In this document: positions 8,088 to 16,023 of the stretch, piece after piece
Layout of the letters: each line of letters opens with the position of its first letter
Numbering within the stretch: the first letter of the stretch is position 1
From: a virus
Virus record (IMG/VR): IMGVR_UViG_3300034064_000201
Span: 1-24,680 of that record
DNA: 24,680 bases
Reading direction: 5' to 3' (one strand)
The notes under the pieces: generated by a model
The model's input: the letters and a program-made list of their open reading frames with translations, nothing else
Told to the model about the DNA's origin: nothing
Databases searched by the model: none
Position numbers and translations under genes: made by a program

Positions 8088-11000
8088 ATGGCTGTTTATA
8101 ATCCTCGTTTTGACCCAAATAGTATGGGTGCTTCTACTGGCTCTTCACCTAAGGTGCAGAGCCTAAAGGATATCCTTGCTGCTCAACCTGTTCAAAAGCG
8201 TGAATCTTCGCTAGGTAAGAGCGCCTCTACCAAGGGCGCTCCTGATGAGGGTGGATGGCGTGGTCTTGTAGGGGATGTTCTTGGCAGTGCTCCTGCCAAG
8301 TTATTGTTGAAACCTTTGATTGCGCTTGACGTTCCCCGTCGTGTCGTTATCTCAGGTATTAAAGAAGGCATTGACATCTTCGGTCCTGATGATGCGTCTT
8401 TGGGCGATTTCATGAAGCAGGTTAAAGATCCTACTTTTGGTGCTGGAGATTTTGTTAATACGGGAAGCAAATGGGCTGACCGTATTCTTGGTTTTGTTGG
8501 TGACGTTGCTCTTGACCCTTTGACTTACGCTACGTTCGGTGCTTCGCATTTCGCTGGTAGTGCTGGTCGTCTTGCTTTGGCTAACCTTGCTAAGGACGCT
8601 GGCATGTCAGGCGCTAAACTTGGTGACATTGCACGCTATGGGCGTGCTGCTCTTGATGCTGACGAGATCGCTCGTCTTGGTGTCAACCGTAGCGGTGTGT
8701 ATATGTTTGGTAAGCGTCTGACTGCGAGACGTATTCCTTTGACTGGCAGAATTGGTGAGTTGAGTGAGAAAGGTTTGGCTAGTCTTCGTCTTGCTGGATC
8801 TGAAACTAAACTTGGTTCTGCAATGCAGAAGGCTTTTACTCCTAAAGATTATAAAGAGTTACGTATCGCTTTGGCTAAGGGCGATATTCCTGATAGTAAA
8901 GTTGGCGATGTTATTACGACGATTGTTTCTCGTGATACTGAACGTCAGGCTGCTGCACGTGGCGCTAACGAAGGTCAGCGCCGTGTGGCACAGACTATGG
9001 CTGAGGCTGGCGAAGCAGAGATTCAGTCAACACGTAAGACGTTGCATAAATATATGGAGAACCCAGCGTTGCTTGCCAACGCTTCTCCTGTAGAGCAGAA
9101 GGCTTTGTCTCGTTGGACTACTTTGTTTGGTTCTTTTTGGGATGACGTTGATGCAATTATTAAACTTGTAGATCCTAGTGGTGGCTTTGGTCGTTTCCAA
9201 AACTATTTCCCTCACATGAGCACTGATGCTGCTAATAAGTGGATGCGTGAATCACGTGGTGCTTACAGTAAGGAAGTCGCTGAACTCATTGATCGTCCTC
9301 TTGACCCTGCCTCTGTTTTCCAGCATCGTAAATTAAAAGAGGGCATGGAATGGTTTGGTACTAAGTTAGGTAAGGACGATTTAACTGTTGATCGTTTGAA
9401 TGAGATTGCACGTAATGGTGGTTTCACTGACGACTTCTTTGAGACTGACATTATTACTGTTGCAGAAAAGTATGTTGGTAGTTATTCAAAGCAGATGGGT
9501 ATCTCTTCTCGTTTGAAAGAACTGTCAGATAAGGGTGTTCTTAAAACTCTTTCTGATCGTGCTATTGATGAAACGATTATTGACACTGGCGCTAAGGCTG
9601 CTCATGAGGTAGTTCTTAAGGCTGCTACTAAAGATCTTGTTGATGTTGGGGTGAACTTTAAGAGTGCTTTGCAGATGGCTGCCGAAGGTGTTGTCGTCGC
9701 CAAGAATGAGGCTGTTGCTGGTATCGCTAATGTTACTGAGGTTGCTTTAAAGGCAACGTCTGCAGCCGATGCTGCTGCGTTGCAGTTAGCAAACGTTAAT
9801 AAGAAGATGGACGATGCTGTCAGTCTTCTTGATAACTATCAGAGAACTATTGAAGGTCTTCTTGCTCCTGATGGTTCTTATCCTATTAGTGCTGGTCCAG
9901 TTTTCAAGCAGTTGGACGAACTGAAGATTCAGTTAGTCCAGTTTAAGGATGAGTTTGCTGGGGCTTCTGCTAATGAGGCTAGGTTTGCCGAGGAACTTGC
10001 TGCTGCTAAAGCGGAGGGTGCTGCTGCTGAGGCTGTTGTTAAGAAGCGTCAGGCTGCGGAGCGTGCGACGACAAAGAGGGCAACTGATGCGAAGGCTAAG
10101 AAGGTTGCGACTAAGATTGAGAAGACTATTACTGATGTTCAGGACACGGTTAATTATAATCAGTTGTTGACAGAGAATTATAATTCTATTGTTGAGGGTA
10201 CTGTGTTCACTGGTGCTAATAGTGATCTTCTTAATAACATTGGTGAGTGGATTGGTTCGCAGCCTTTGGCTTCTGCTACTCGTGGTCGTAAGGGTGTTCA
10301 ACCAAAGTTTAGTGGTGGTGTAGATGCGTATATTAAAACTAATCTCGGTAATCGTGAATGGTTTAAGCGTTTAACTGGTAAGAATAAAATATCTCCAACT
10401 AGCGTTGCCAAGTTAAACTATGAGGGTAGCGAGAATACTGTTGTTGCTTTGTTGAACTCAGGACCATCTTATATTGAAGATGGTCGTCGTGCTGGCATGT
10501 GGATGTTGGCTCGTGATGAGAAGTTCTTTGGTGAGGATGTTCCTGAGATTCTTGCTAGAGCACGTGAGGATCTTGTTCGTTCTCTTGAGGATGCCGAGAC
10601 TGCTGTTATTGCTGATGCTGCTAGAGCGAGTGCAGCAAAAAAGACTGAGACAGTGAGTGATGCTGTTGTTGTCGGTGCGACTGCGACTAAGAAGCAGCAG
10701 GGTGAAATTGCTGCTGCGTCTGCGAGTCTTACTGGGGAGAACACTGCAGGTCGTATTGCTGCTCGTCGTGTTGAAGATGTGAATATTGTTGCTGATGAGG
10801 CAGGCCAATATGCTGCACGTTTGGAAAAGTTCTCTAATGTTCGTGAACAGTTAGAGGCTGCTGGTCTTTCTAATTCTGCTGAGCCTTTGACTCAGGAAGC
10901 AAAGGTTAAGTTTGCTCAGATGCTTGTTGGTGAAGAGGCATTGGCTGAGCGTGCTGCTGCTGCCAATGCAGATGAACTCGTGGGTGATGTTGCGGATTAT

Positions 11001-14000
11001 AATGTTTCTGATGAAATCTTTGCGAAGACAGGCGTTGATGAAGAAGCAGCAATGGATGTTGCGAACGCTGAAGATTATGGTAGTACTCTCGCTGACTCTA
11101 CTGATACAAGTGTTTATTCTAAGTCTGATTATATTGAGGGTGGATCTGTACGGAATATTTCAACTGCTAGTGACACTATTACTATTGATAGCGATTTCCA
11201 AAACGCTATCAATAATGCTATTGCTAAACCTATTGAAACTTTCGCTGATCTTCATCGTGTTGTTAAAGAGATTGAAGACAACATTGTTGGGCGTACGTGG
11301 GAAGTTGGTCAGGGCGCAACTCAAAGAACATACACTGTTCGTGATGCAATCGTTGCTCCTACTGCCAAGGATGGTAAGTCTGCTATTCAGCGTGCGGTTG
11401 AAAACAACTTAACTAAGGCAAATGTTAAGGCTGCAGAGATTAGTGGCTTGACCACTCAAGAGGTTTCTCAAGTTGTTGCCGAGAAGTTAACTCAGTACAT
11501 GGTGTTGTCTGAGTTGCATCAGAGGTTTGTTAATATTGGCGCTGTCCTTGGTAAGCATGGTCAGACTGTCACTAAGGACATGTTGTCTGATACTGCGAAG
11601 AATGTGACACGCAACCTTCGCCAGCATTGGCAGGCAAAGGTTGAAAAATTGACTGCTTTGGGTGGTCCTGAGTTGGAGCGTGCTCAGAATGTATTGAAGC
11701 AACTTGATTCCATTACTCTTGAACCTTCTGATGAGTTGTTCTCTCGTATGCTTGGAGATATGTCTGTCCGTGTTCGCAACACGGCTGCCGATGCATCTGA
11801 TGCTACTCGTGTGAGTGGCTTGTCTAATGCTGCTCGTGGCAAGATGGATGATGCTACTGATTCTTTGCAGAAGATGAAGTCCACTCCTCAGTATGTTAAG
11901 GCTATGCATGATAAAGATATGGTTAATGCCATGGACGATCTTGCTGCTTCTAATCTTGATCAATATGTTCTTCCCGATGGTACTCAAGGTTTCCTAGCCA
12001 AGGATGCCGAGGGCAACGTTGATGTGTTGATGATGCCTGATGGTGTTACTCCTGTTTCGTTCACTGAGGCTGAGTGGCGTTCTCTATATAAAGACCCTAA
12101 GGCTAATGTTGTTGCTGACACTACTAAGGTCACTGCTCTTGAAGATGACATCTCCAAGTTGGCAAACAACATTCAAAATGGCAAAACTACTTTAACTAAT
12201 ATGGAGAAGGCTCGTGCTGCTGGCAAGTTAACTGAAGCAGATATAGCCACGCAGCAAAAGATCATTAATGCTCTTGGTGCTGCGCAACAAAAACTTGATG
12301 GACTACAAATAGATTTAGCAAAACTAAAATCTGTTGCTGATGTTCATAATCCTGCCGTTCAACAGATGGCTCTTGAAAAGATGCGCATCCTCGTACATGG
12401 TAACGGCAAGCAGCAAGGCTGGTACAACTCAGGGGTTGACCTGAAGGGTGTTCTTAACTCTGACAATGCTGCTGTCGCTTTGCGTCGCACAAACATTAAG
12501 TCCGCATGGGAATCAGGACCGCAAGCAAAGTTCTTGGCTGAAGTAGATAATACTGCAGCCAAGGCTGAAGTGTATGCGCAACAAAGTTTCTCCAACTCTG
12601 TCGTCGCAATTAACGATCATGCTGATGTGTTAACCAAGGCTGCTGATGACGCTGCAAAGTTAGCGCAGGAGAAGGCTGCTAAGGAGGCTGCAGATGCTGC
12701 AGCCGAAGCACCTGAAGTTATCCCTGATGTTATTCCTTCTGCTCCTGTTGACAACACTAAGGTTTCTACTTTGACTGCGATGTTAAAGGAAGCGAGTACT
12801 GGTACTTCTGCTGCTAGAGCGAGTCTTAAAAAAGTTGAAACTAAGATTAGTAAGTTGGAAGCAACTCTTGCTTCTGTTCGTCAGCGTGAGGCTACACGCC
12901 TAGCAGGCAAGGCTGAGAAGCAACAAACTGTTGTTAATAAGTTGGCTGACACGCTGCATCAAGCACAAGGTGCTTTTGATGCTGCTGAGGCTGTGCGTGC
13001 TTCTGCTCAAGAGGTTGCTGAGCGTACTATCCCGTGGCTTGAGGACACTATTGCTTTTGTGGATTCTGTTATTGATGGGACTGTGAAGTTGCCTCAGACT
13101 CGTACGGGTGGCAAGTTTGGTCCTCGTCCTGTTGCTACTCCTATGCCTCAGACTGTTGCAGATCGTGCTGCTCAGACTGCAGCAGATCGTGCTTTGACTG
13201 GCAAGAATGCTGCTGCTCGTTTGCGTAAGGCTGGTCTTACTAATGATGAGGCGAATGAGTTGACTCGTTGGCGTAAGACTACGCAGTTGGCTATGAAGGC
13301 TTTTAATGATGATCCCAATGATCCTATTGCTCGTGTGCTTATGGCTGCTGCGCATGCTGAAGGTAAGTATTTCATGGCTGATCTTACTGTGCGTCAGAAT
13401 CAATTGATTATGCGCACTATTGATCAGGGTGATATTGCGACGACATTCAAGAAGGCAACTGAGGATGGTTTTGCTTCGTTGGAGAAGATTGGTTTGAAGG
13501 GTACGCAAGCACCCAAGGAGATCGCTGAAGTTTTGCAGAACGTTCGTCGTGCCGATCAGCCTGCTTGGGCTAAAGAACTTAATCGTTTCTTTGGTAAGTA
13601 CACACGTTTCTTTAAAGCGTATGCAACGTTAAGTATTGGTTTCCATGTTCGCAACGCTATGTCTAACACGTTCTCTCTTGTCGCTTCGGGTGCTGATATT
13701 AAGAATATGCATCGTGGTTTTGATTTGTATCGTGATCTTATTTCTCATGTGAATAATAAGGGCAAGATTGATGACTGGCTTGCTAAGTTTAGTGGCGAAG
13801 AGGCTAAGCGTGTTGAGATCGCTGTTCGTGCTATGGAGTCTGCTGGTGGTGGTCGTGTTGAGGAAGCGTTCGCTGGCTTCGCACGTAAGGGAAGCACTAT
13901 TACTGACAACCCTTTGACTCGTGGTTCAATTAAGATAGGTGAGCGTGTTGAGGGTTCGGGTCGTTTCATGCTCGCTTATGACTCTGCTGCTAAAGGTTTA

Positions 14001-14720
14001 GATTTTAATACTGCGACTGCTCGTGTGAAGCGTTACTTGTTTGACTACAACGATGTTGGTTCTTTTGATGAGAACATTCGTCAGATTGTACCGTTTTGGA
14101 TTTGGATGTCACGCAACCTCCCATTGCAGTTGGTTAACCAGTGGAGTAACCCTCGTGCGTATGCGATGTATAACAATCTAATGAGGAACGTTGGTCAGGA
14201 CGATTCTAAGGATGTTGTTCCTTCTTGGTTGAAGGAACAGGGTTCTGTGAAGATTGCTGATGGATGGTATCTTGCACCTGATCTTGGTTTCAACAGGTTG
14301 AGTAAGGACTTGGAGCAGTTGAAAGATCCTGCTCGTTTGTTGTCGTATGTTAACCCTGCGTTGCGTCTTCCTGTTGAAGTGTTTGGTGGACGTAAGTTCT
14401 ATAACAATGTTCCTTTCAGTCAGGATAAGGAGAAGGTTGCTGCTGGTTTTGGTGCTTCTCCTGTTATTGCTGCACTCGCTGATTTGCTTGGGCAAACCGA
14501 GCGAGGTCCGAATGGTCAGCAGTTGGTTGATCCTAAGTTGAACTATGTTCTTCAGTCTCTGTTGCCGATGTTGGGTAAGAGTGAACGTCTTGTTCCTGAA
14601 TCGGATGAGATGAAGCCGAAGGTTCTTGGTAACTGGGCTTCGTTCTTGGGTGTGCCTGTTCGTCAGGTTACTCAGGGTATGCGTGATAATGAATTGCGAC
14701 GACAAAGTAGTGGAGGTTAG
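8088..14720 (+). CDS. Giant internal (ejection-type) virion protein, 2210 aa
   Basis: This is the largest gene, 27% of the window. A TTG at 8085 precedes the ATG at 8088 and the ATG is preferred; no good SD is visible. The N-terminal region (to about residue 170) contains GFVGDVALDPLTYATFGA, a pattern I associate with large phage internal proteins. A GGFGRFQNYFPHMS segment lies near residue 370 ('YFPH' is common in phage polyvalent proteins). A central third rich in Ala/Lys/Glu coiled coil follows (about 520-690, 820-900, 1345-1420, 1560-1660). The conserved-looking C-terminal part (about 1830-2050) contains RFFKAYATLSIGFHVRNAMS and a hydrophobic IVPFWIWMSRNLPLQLV near residue 2000. No peptidase, transglycosylase or polymerase motif was found by eye. 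A role as an ejected DNA-translocation or internal-core protein is inferred from size, coiled coils and place between the tail genes and the lysin. Confidence 0.7.
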   Translation: MAVYNPRFDPNSMGASTGSSPKVQSLKDILAAQPVQKRESSLGKSASTKGAPDEGGWRGLVGDVLGSAPAKLLLKPLIALDVPRRVVISGIKEGIDIFGPDDASLGDFMKQVKDPTFGAGDFVNTGSKWADRILGFVGDVALDPLTYATFGASHFAGSAGRLALANLAKDAGMSGAKLGDIARYGRAALDADEIARLGVNRSGVYMFGKRLTARRIPLTGRIGELSEKGLASLRLAGSETKLGSAMQKAFTPKDYKELRIALAKGDIPDSKVGDVITTIVSRDTERQAAARGANEGQRRVAQTMAEAGEAEIQSTRKTLHKYMENPALLANASPVEQKALSRWTTLFGSFWDDVDAIIKLVDPSGGFGRFQNYFPHMSTDAANKWMRESRGAYSKEVAELIDRPLDPASVFQHRKLKEGMEWFGTKLGKDDLTVDRLNEIARNGGFTDDFFETDIITVAEKYVGSYSKQMGISSRLKELSDKGVLKTLSDRAIDETIIDTGAKAAHEVVLKAATKDLVDVGVNFKSALQMAAEGVVVAKNEAVAGIANVTEVALKATSAADAAALQLANVNKKMDDAVSLLDNYQRTIEGLLAPDGSYPISAGPVFKQLDELKIQLVQFKDEFAGASANEARFAEELAAAKAEGAAAEAVVKKRQAAERATTKRATDAKAKKVATKIEKTITDVQDTVNYNQLLTENYNSIVEGTVFTGANSDLLNNIGEWIGSQPLASATRGRKGVQPKFSGGVDAYIKTNLGNREWFKRLTGKNKISPTSVAKLNYEGSENTVVALLNSGPSYIEDGRRAGMWMLARDEKFFGEDVPEILARAREDLVRSLEDAETAVIADAARASAAKKTETVSDAVVVGATATKKQQGEIAAASASLTGENTAGRIAARRVEDVNIVADEAGQYAARLEKFSNVREQLEAAGLSNSAEPLTQEAKVKFAQMLVGEEALAERAAAANADELVGDVADYNVSDEIFAKTGVDEEAAMDVANAEDYGSTLADSTDTSVYSKSDYIEGGSVRNISTASDTITIDSDFQNAINNAIAKPIETFADLHRVVKEIEDNIVGRTWEVGQGATQRTYTVRDAIVAPTAKDGKSAIQRAVENNLTKANVKAAEISGLTTQEVSQVVAEKLTQYMVLSELHQRFVNIGAVLGKHGQTVTKDMLSDTAKNVTRNLRQHWQAKVEKLTALGGPELERAQNVLKQLDSITLEPSDELFSRMLGDMSVRVRNTAADASDATRVSGLSNAARGKMDDATDSLQKMKSTPQYVKAMHDKDMVNAMDDLAASNLDQYVLPDGTQGFLAKDAEGNVDVLMMPDGVTPVSFTEAEWRSLYKDPKANVVADTTKVTALEDDISKLANNIQNGKTTLTNMEKARAAGKLTEADIATQQKIINALGAAQQKLDGLQIDLAKLKSVADVHNPAVQQMALEKMRILVHGNGKQQGWYNSGVDLKGVLNSDNAAVALRRTNIKSAWESGPQAKFLAEVDNTAAKAEVYAQQSFSNSVVAINDHADVLTKAADDAAKLAQEKAAKEAADAAAEAPEVIPDVIPSAPVDNTKVSTLTAMLKEASTGTSAARASLKKVETKISKLEATLASVRQREATRLAGKAEKQQTVVNKLADTLHQAQGAFDAAEAVRASAQEVAERTIPWLEDTIAFVDSVIDGTVKLPQTRTGGKFGPRPVATPMPQTVADRAAQTAADRALTGKNAAARLRKAGLTNDEANELTRWRKTTQLAMKAFNDDPNDPIARVLMAAAHAEGKYFMADLTVRQNQLIMRTIDQGDIATTFKKATEDGFASLEKIGLKGTQAPKEIAEVLQNVRRADQPAWAKELNRFFGKYTRFFKAYATLSIGFHVRNAMSNTFSLVASGADIKNMHRGFDLYRDLISHVNNKGKIDDWLAKFSGEEAKRVEIAVRAMESAGGGRVEEAFAGFARKGSTITDNPLTRGSIKIGERVEGSGRFMLAYDSAAKGLDFNTATARVKRYLFDYNDVGSFDENIRQIVPFWIWMSRNLPLQLVNQWSNPRAYAMYNNLMRNVGQDDSKDVVPSWLKEQGSVKIADGWYLAPDLGFNRLSKDLEQLKDPARLLSYVNPALRLPVEVFGGRKFYNNVPFSQDKEKVAAGFGASPVIAALADLLGQTERGPNGQQLVDPKLNYVLQSLLPMLGKSERLVPESDEMKPKVLGNWASFLGVPVRQVTQGMRDNELRRQSSGG
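14712..14716 (+). promoter_or_regulatory. Shine-Dalgarno GGAGG deciding the peptidase start
   Basis: GGAGG lies six bases before ATG 14723 and only three before GTG 14720, so the peptidase is started at 14723. It is embedded in the last codons of the giant gene. Confidence 0.65.
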
Positions 14721-14722
14721 TG

Positions 14723-15190
14723 ATGGCTTTATTTTTTAAGGGTCGCCCTTATACGGGGTGGAATGGTAATAGTAAGGGCAAGTTGAAAGGTACTGAAAAG
14801 TTCAAGGATTGGGTTGTGTTCTTGAATGGTGGCAAGATTAGGAATCTTGGTACGTGGAATGTTCGTCAGATGCGGAAGCATGCCAAGCCGAGTATTCATG
14901 GTACGGGTCGTGCTATTGATTTGCGTTACGCAAACCGTGAGGACGGTTTGGCGTTAATGGATTTCTTGGTCCGTAACGCTGAGGCGTTTGGTTTGGAATA
15001 TATTGGCGATTACCTTGGTGGCAAGTTTGGTCGTGGATGGCGTTGTGACCGTGATGGTTGGCAGGTATACAAAAAACCCACCATTGGTAGTGGTGGGTCG
15101 TGGATTCATGTTGAGTTAAGCCCTGCCGTAGCCAGCGATGCTGACTACGTGGACGCTGTGTTTGCTTGTTTATTGAAGCCTGTTAAGTAA
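14723..15190 (+). CDS. M15-type peptidase, probable endolysin
   Basis: 155 residues. The zinc-peptidase M15/VanY-like signature is clear: SIHGTGRAIDLRY at residues 57-69 gives His59 and Asp66 (HxxGxAxD), and SWIHVELS at 126-133 gives His129 and Glu131 (HxE). These supply the two His and one Asp zinc ligands and the catalytic acid. Such enzymes cut peptide cross-links or D-Ala termini in peptidoglycan. As the last gene of the rightward late operon it is the best endolysin candidate. It has no signal peptide and no cell-wall-binding domain, and no adjacent holin is recognisable. An alternative is a virion-associated lysin used at entry. Its codons 118-126 also form the stem of the leftward terminator. 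Confidence 0.82.
   Translation: MALFFKGRPYTGWNGNSKGKLKGTEKFKDWVVFLNGGKIRNLGTWNVRQMRKHAKPSIHGTGRAIDLRYANREDGLALMDFLVRNAEAFGLEYIGDYLGGKFGRGWRCDRDGWQVYKKPTIGSGGSWIHVELSPAVASDADYVDAVFACLLKPVK
15071..15098 (-). terminator. Intrinsic terminator of the leftward operon, embedded in the peptidase gene
   Basis: Read on the minus strand: ACCCACCA, loop CTACCAA, TGGTGGGT, with the stem running directly into TTTTTT (plus-strand AAAAAA at 15071-15076). The stem is a perfect GC-rich 8 bp with a 7-base loop and a U tract. On the plus strand there is no T tract after the stem, so it should act only on transcription from the right. Confidence 0.75.
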
Positions 15191-15433
15191 CTATTCCATT
15201 CGTAACTGCAGTATTTCTACTACTGTTGTTACGAATGACATTAGTTCTAGCATTGCCATAATGTTTCCTTCTGTCGCATTCATGTAGGTGCTGATGAATG
15301 CTTCTGCCCCACTATGGGGGATGAGTAGTTTGATCTCATAGAAGGTATCTGAGTCTGATTCTATTTTGTTTGCTCGTGCTTGAAGGTCGGCAAGGTCTTG
15401 AGGATCAAACGAGTTTAGGAATTCGTCGCTCAT
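15191..15433 (-). CDS. Small acidic protein (80 aa), unknown function
   Basis: ATG 15433 overlaps the stop of the upstream gene (ATGA); a GTG at 15442 would add MPA. The product starts MSDEFLNSFDPQDLADLQAR, is acidic, and ends in a hydrophobic helical stretch (NIMAMLELMSFVTTVVEILQLRME) that could be amphipathic or membrane-peripheral. It is the last gene of the leftward chain and stops at the base next to the stop of the rightward peptidase gene. No family recognised. Confidence 0.6.
   Translation of the reverse strand: MSDEFLNSFDPQDLADLQARANKIESDSDTFYEIKLLIPHSGAEAFISTYMNATEGNIMAMLELMSFVTTVVEILQLRME
15197..15237. repeat. Hairpin-forming inverted repeat at the convergent gene junction
   Basis: CATTCGTAAC (15197-15206) pairs perfectly with GTTACGAATG (15228-15237). 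Inside, CAGTA (15209-15213) pairs with TACTG (15221-15225) around a 7-base loop. It lies 7 bases past the end of the rightward operon and within the last codons of the leftward one. There is no T tract on either side. Confidence 0.7.
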
Positions 15434-15621
15434 GGCTGGCACTCATCTTGGTTGAAGCGGTAGATGGGGATGCAGGGATCATCGTACTCTTCGTATAGTT
15501 CTTCTTCTTCTGCTGTCAGGTATCCATCGTGGGTTGCGCAGTAGAAACTGATCCATCCTTTTCTCATGCCGTGTTGTATCCATGAATATCTGTCGTCGTA
15601 AACGTTTTGTGGGTCATCCAT
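15430..15621 (-). CDS. Small tyrosine/acid-rich protein (63 aa), unknown function
   Basis: The ATG at 15621 overlaps the end of the upstream 27-residue gene (ATGGATGA). The product has SWIQHGMRKGWISFYCATHDG near residues 13-33, then an acidic helix (LTAEEEELYEEYDDPC) and IPIYRF. The CxxHDG segment plus a later Cys (about residue 49) could form a small metal site, but only one Cys-x-x-His pair is obvious, so this is weak. Conserved-looking sequence suggests a real phage family. No function assigned. Confidence 0.6.
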   Translation of the reverse strand: MDDPQNVYDDRYSWIQHGMRKGWISFYCATHDGYLTAEEEELYEEYDDPCIPIYRFNQDECQP

Positions 15622-15697
15622 TTTTATCTTCTTTGATCATGGATGCGATAAGAATAAAGTTGATTACGAGGCTTGCGATTACCATTACGTCATACAT
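15614..15697 (-). CDS. 27-residue single-span membrane peptide (tentative)
   Basis: The minus-strand ATG at 15697 opens MYDVMVIASLVINFILIASM, followed by a charged end IKEDKNG and TGA at 15616-15614. The first 20 residues are one hydrophobic span with a single Asp near the N-terminus, followed by a charged cytosolic-type tail. AAGGAAGAAG lies about nine bases upstream as an SD. It overlaps both neighbours by eight bases, filling what is otherwise a hole in the gene chain. It could be a small membrane effector of early infection; it is too short and too early-placed to call a holin. Confidence 0.45.
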   Translation of the reverse strand: MYDVMVIASLVINFILIASMIKEDKNG

Positions 15698-15830
15698 GTT
15701 TTTTGCTTCTTCCTTTTTCTATTGCTGGAATAGTTTTTAGTTTCACATCATAGATGCATGCTAGGTGTGCCTTAGGCACTCCTAGTCTTACTGATTCACG
15801 TACTAGTTCGTCTAGTAGTTCATCAAGCAA
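15690..15830 (-). CDS. 46-residue basic-tailed protein with TTG start (tentative)
   Basis: The minus-strand frame starts at TTG 15830, overlapping the upstream stop by eight bases, and ends TGA 15692-15690, overlapping the next ATG by eight. The sequence is MLDELLDELVRESVRLGVPK (initiator shown as M), then AHLACIYDVKLKTIPAIEKGRSKKHV. Residues 1-27 could form two helices resembling a small HTH, and the tail is Lys/Arg-rich. It has no ATG and no clear SD, so expression would rely on translational coupling. Its support is the continuous overlap chain and lack of another explanation for this gap. Confidence 0.4.
   Translation of the reverse strand: MLDELLDELVRESVRLGVPKAHLACIYDVKLKTIPAIEKGRSKKHV
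15761..15785. repeat. Imperfect inverted repeat, 11-bp arms
   Basis: CTAGGTGTGCC, loop TTA, GGCACTCCTAG: ten of eleven positions pair (one T/T mismatch). It lies inside the tentative 46-residue gene. It has no adjacent T tract, so a terminator role is unlikely. Confidence 0.5.
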
Positions 15831-16023
15831 TGTCAGGTTCGTCCGCTGATACAACGAAGTCTCCCTTTACTCGGTCTGCGATTGAACCAATCTTGTCAAT
15901 GATTGTTTGATCTTCATTGATTTCGGCTAACCATAGGACTGTTGCGATGGCTAGTGCAGCGACATCAGTGAACTCTAGTGGCTTTAGTTCTTTGGTTGTT
16001 TCTTCTTTTGTTTCTTCGTTCAT
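15823..16023 (-). CDS. Small acidic protein (66 aa), unknown function
   Basis: ATG 16023 overlaps the upstream stop (ATGA) and has GAGG a few bases before it; longer upstream extension in frame is coding for the neighbour instead. The product begins MNEETKEETTKELKPLEFTD, a charged tail, then a helix-rich body (VAALAIATVLWLAEINEDQT, IIDKIGSIADRVKGDFVVSA). The AALAIATVLWLAEI segment is hydrophobic but contains Glu nearby and is probably a buried helix rather than a membrane span. No known family recognised. Confidence 0.6.
   Translation of the reverse strand: MNEETKEETTKELKPLEFTDVAALAIATVLWLAEINEDQTIIDKIGSIADRVKGDFVVSADEPDIA

Noticed and set aside
9933-13508. Several open frames of 100-200 codons opposite or out of frame with the giant gene
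   Set aside because: Low-complexity Leu/Ser/Arg/Thr composition, no SD, and fully covered by a well-supported long gene.
15430-15697. Holin next to the endolysin
   Set aside because: The 27-residue membrane peptide is on the opposite strand in the early operon and has only one short span, so there is no basis to call it a holin.
15761-15785. Terminator at the 11-bp inverted repeat
   Set aside because: No T tract on either strand and one central mismatch; a better terminator lies at 15071-15098.
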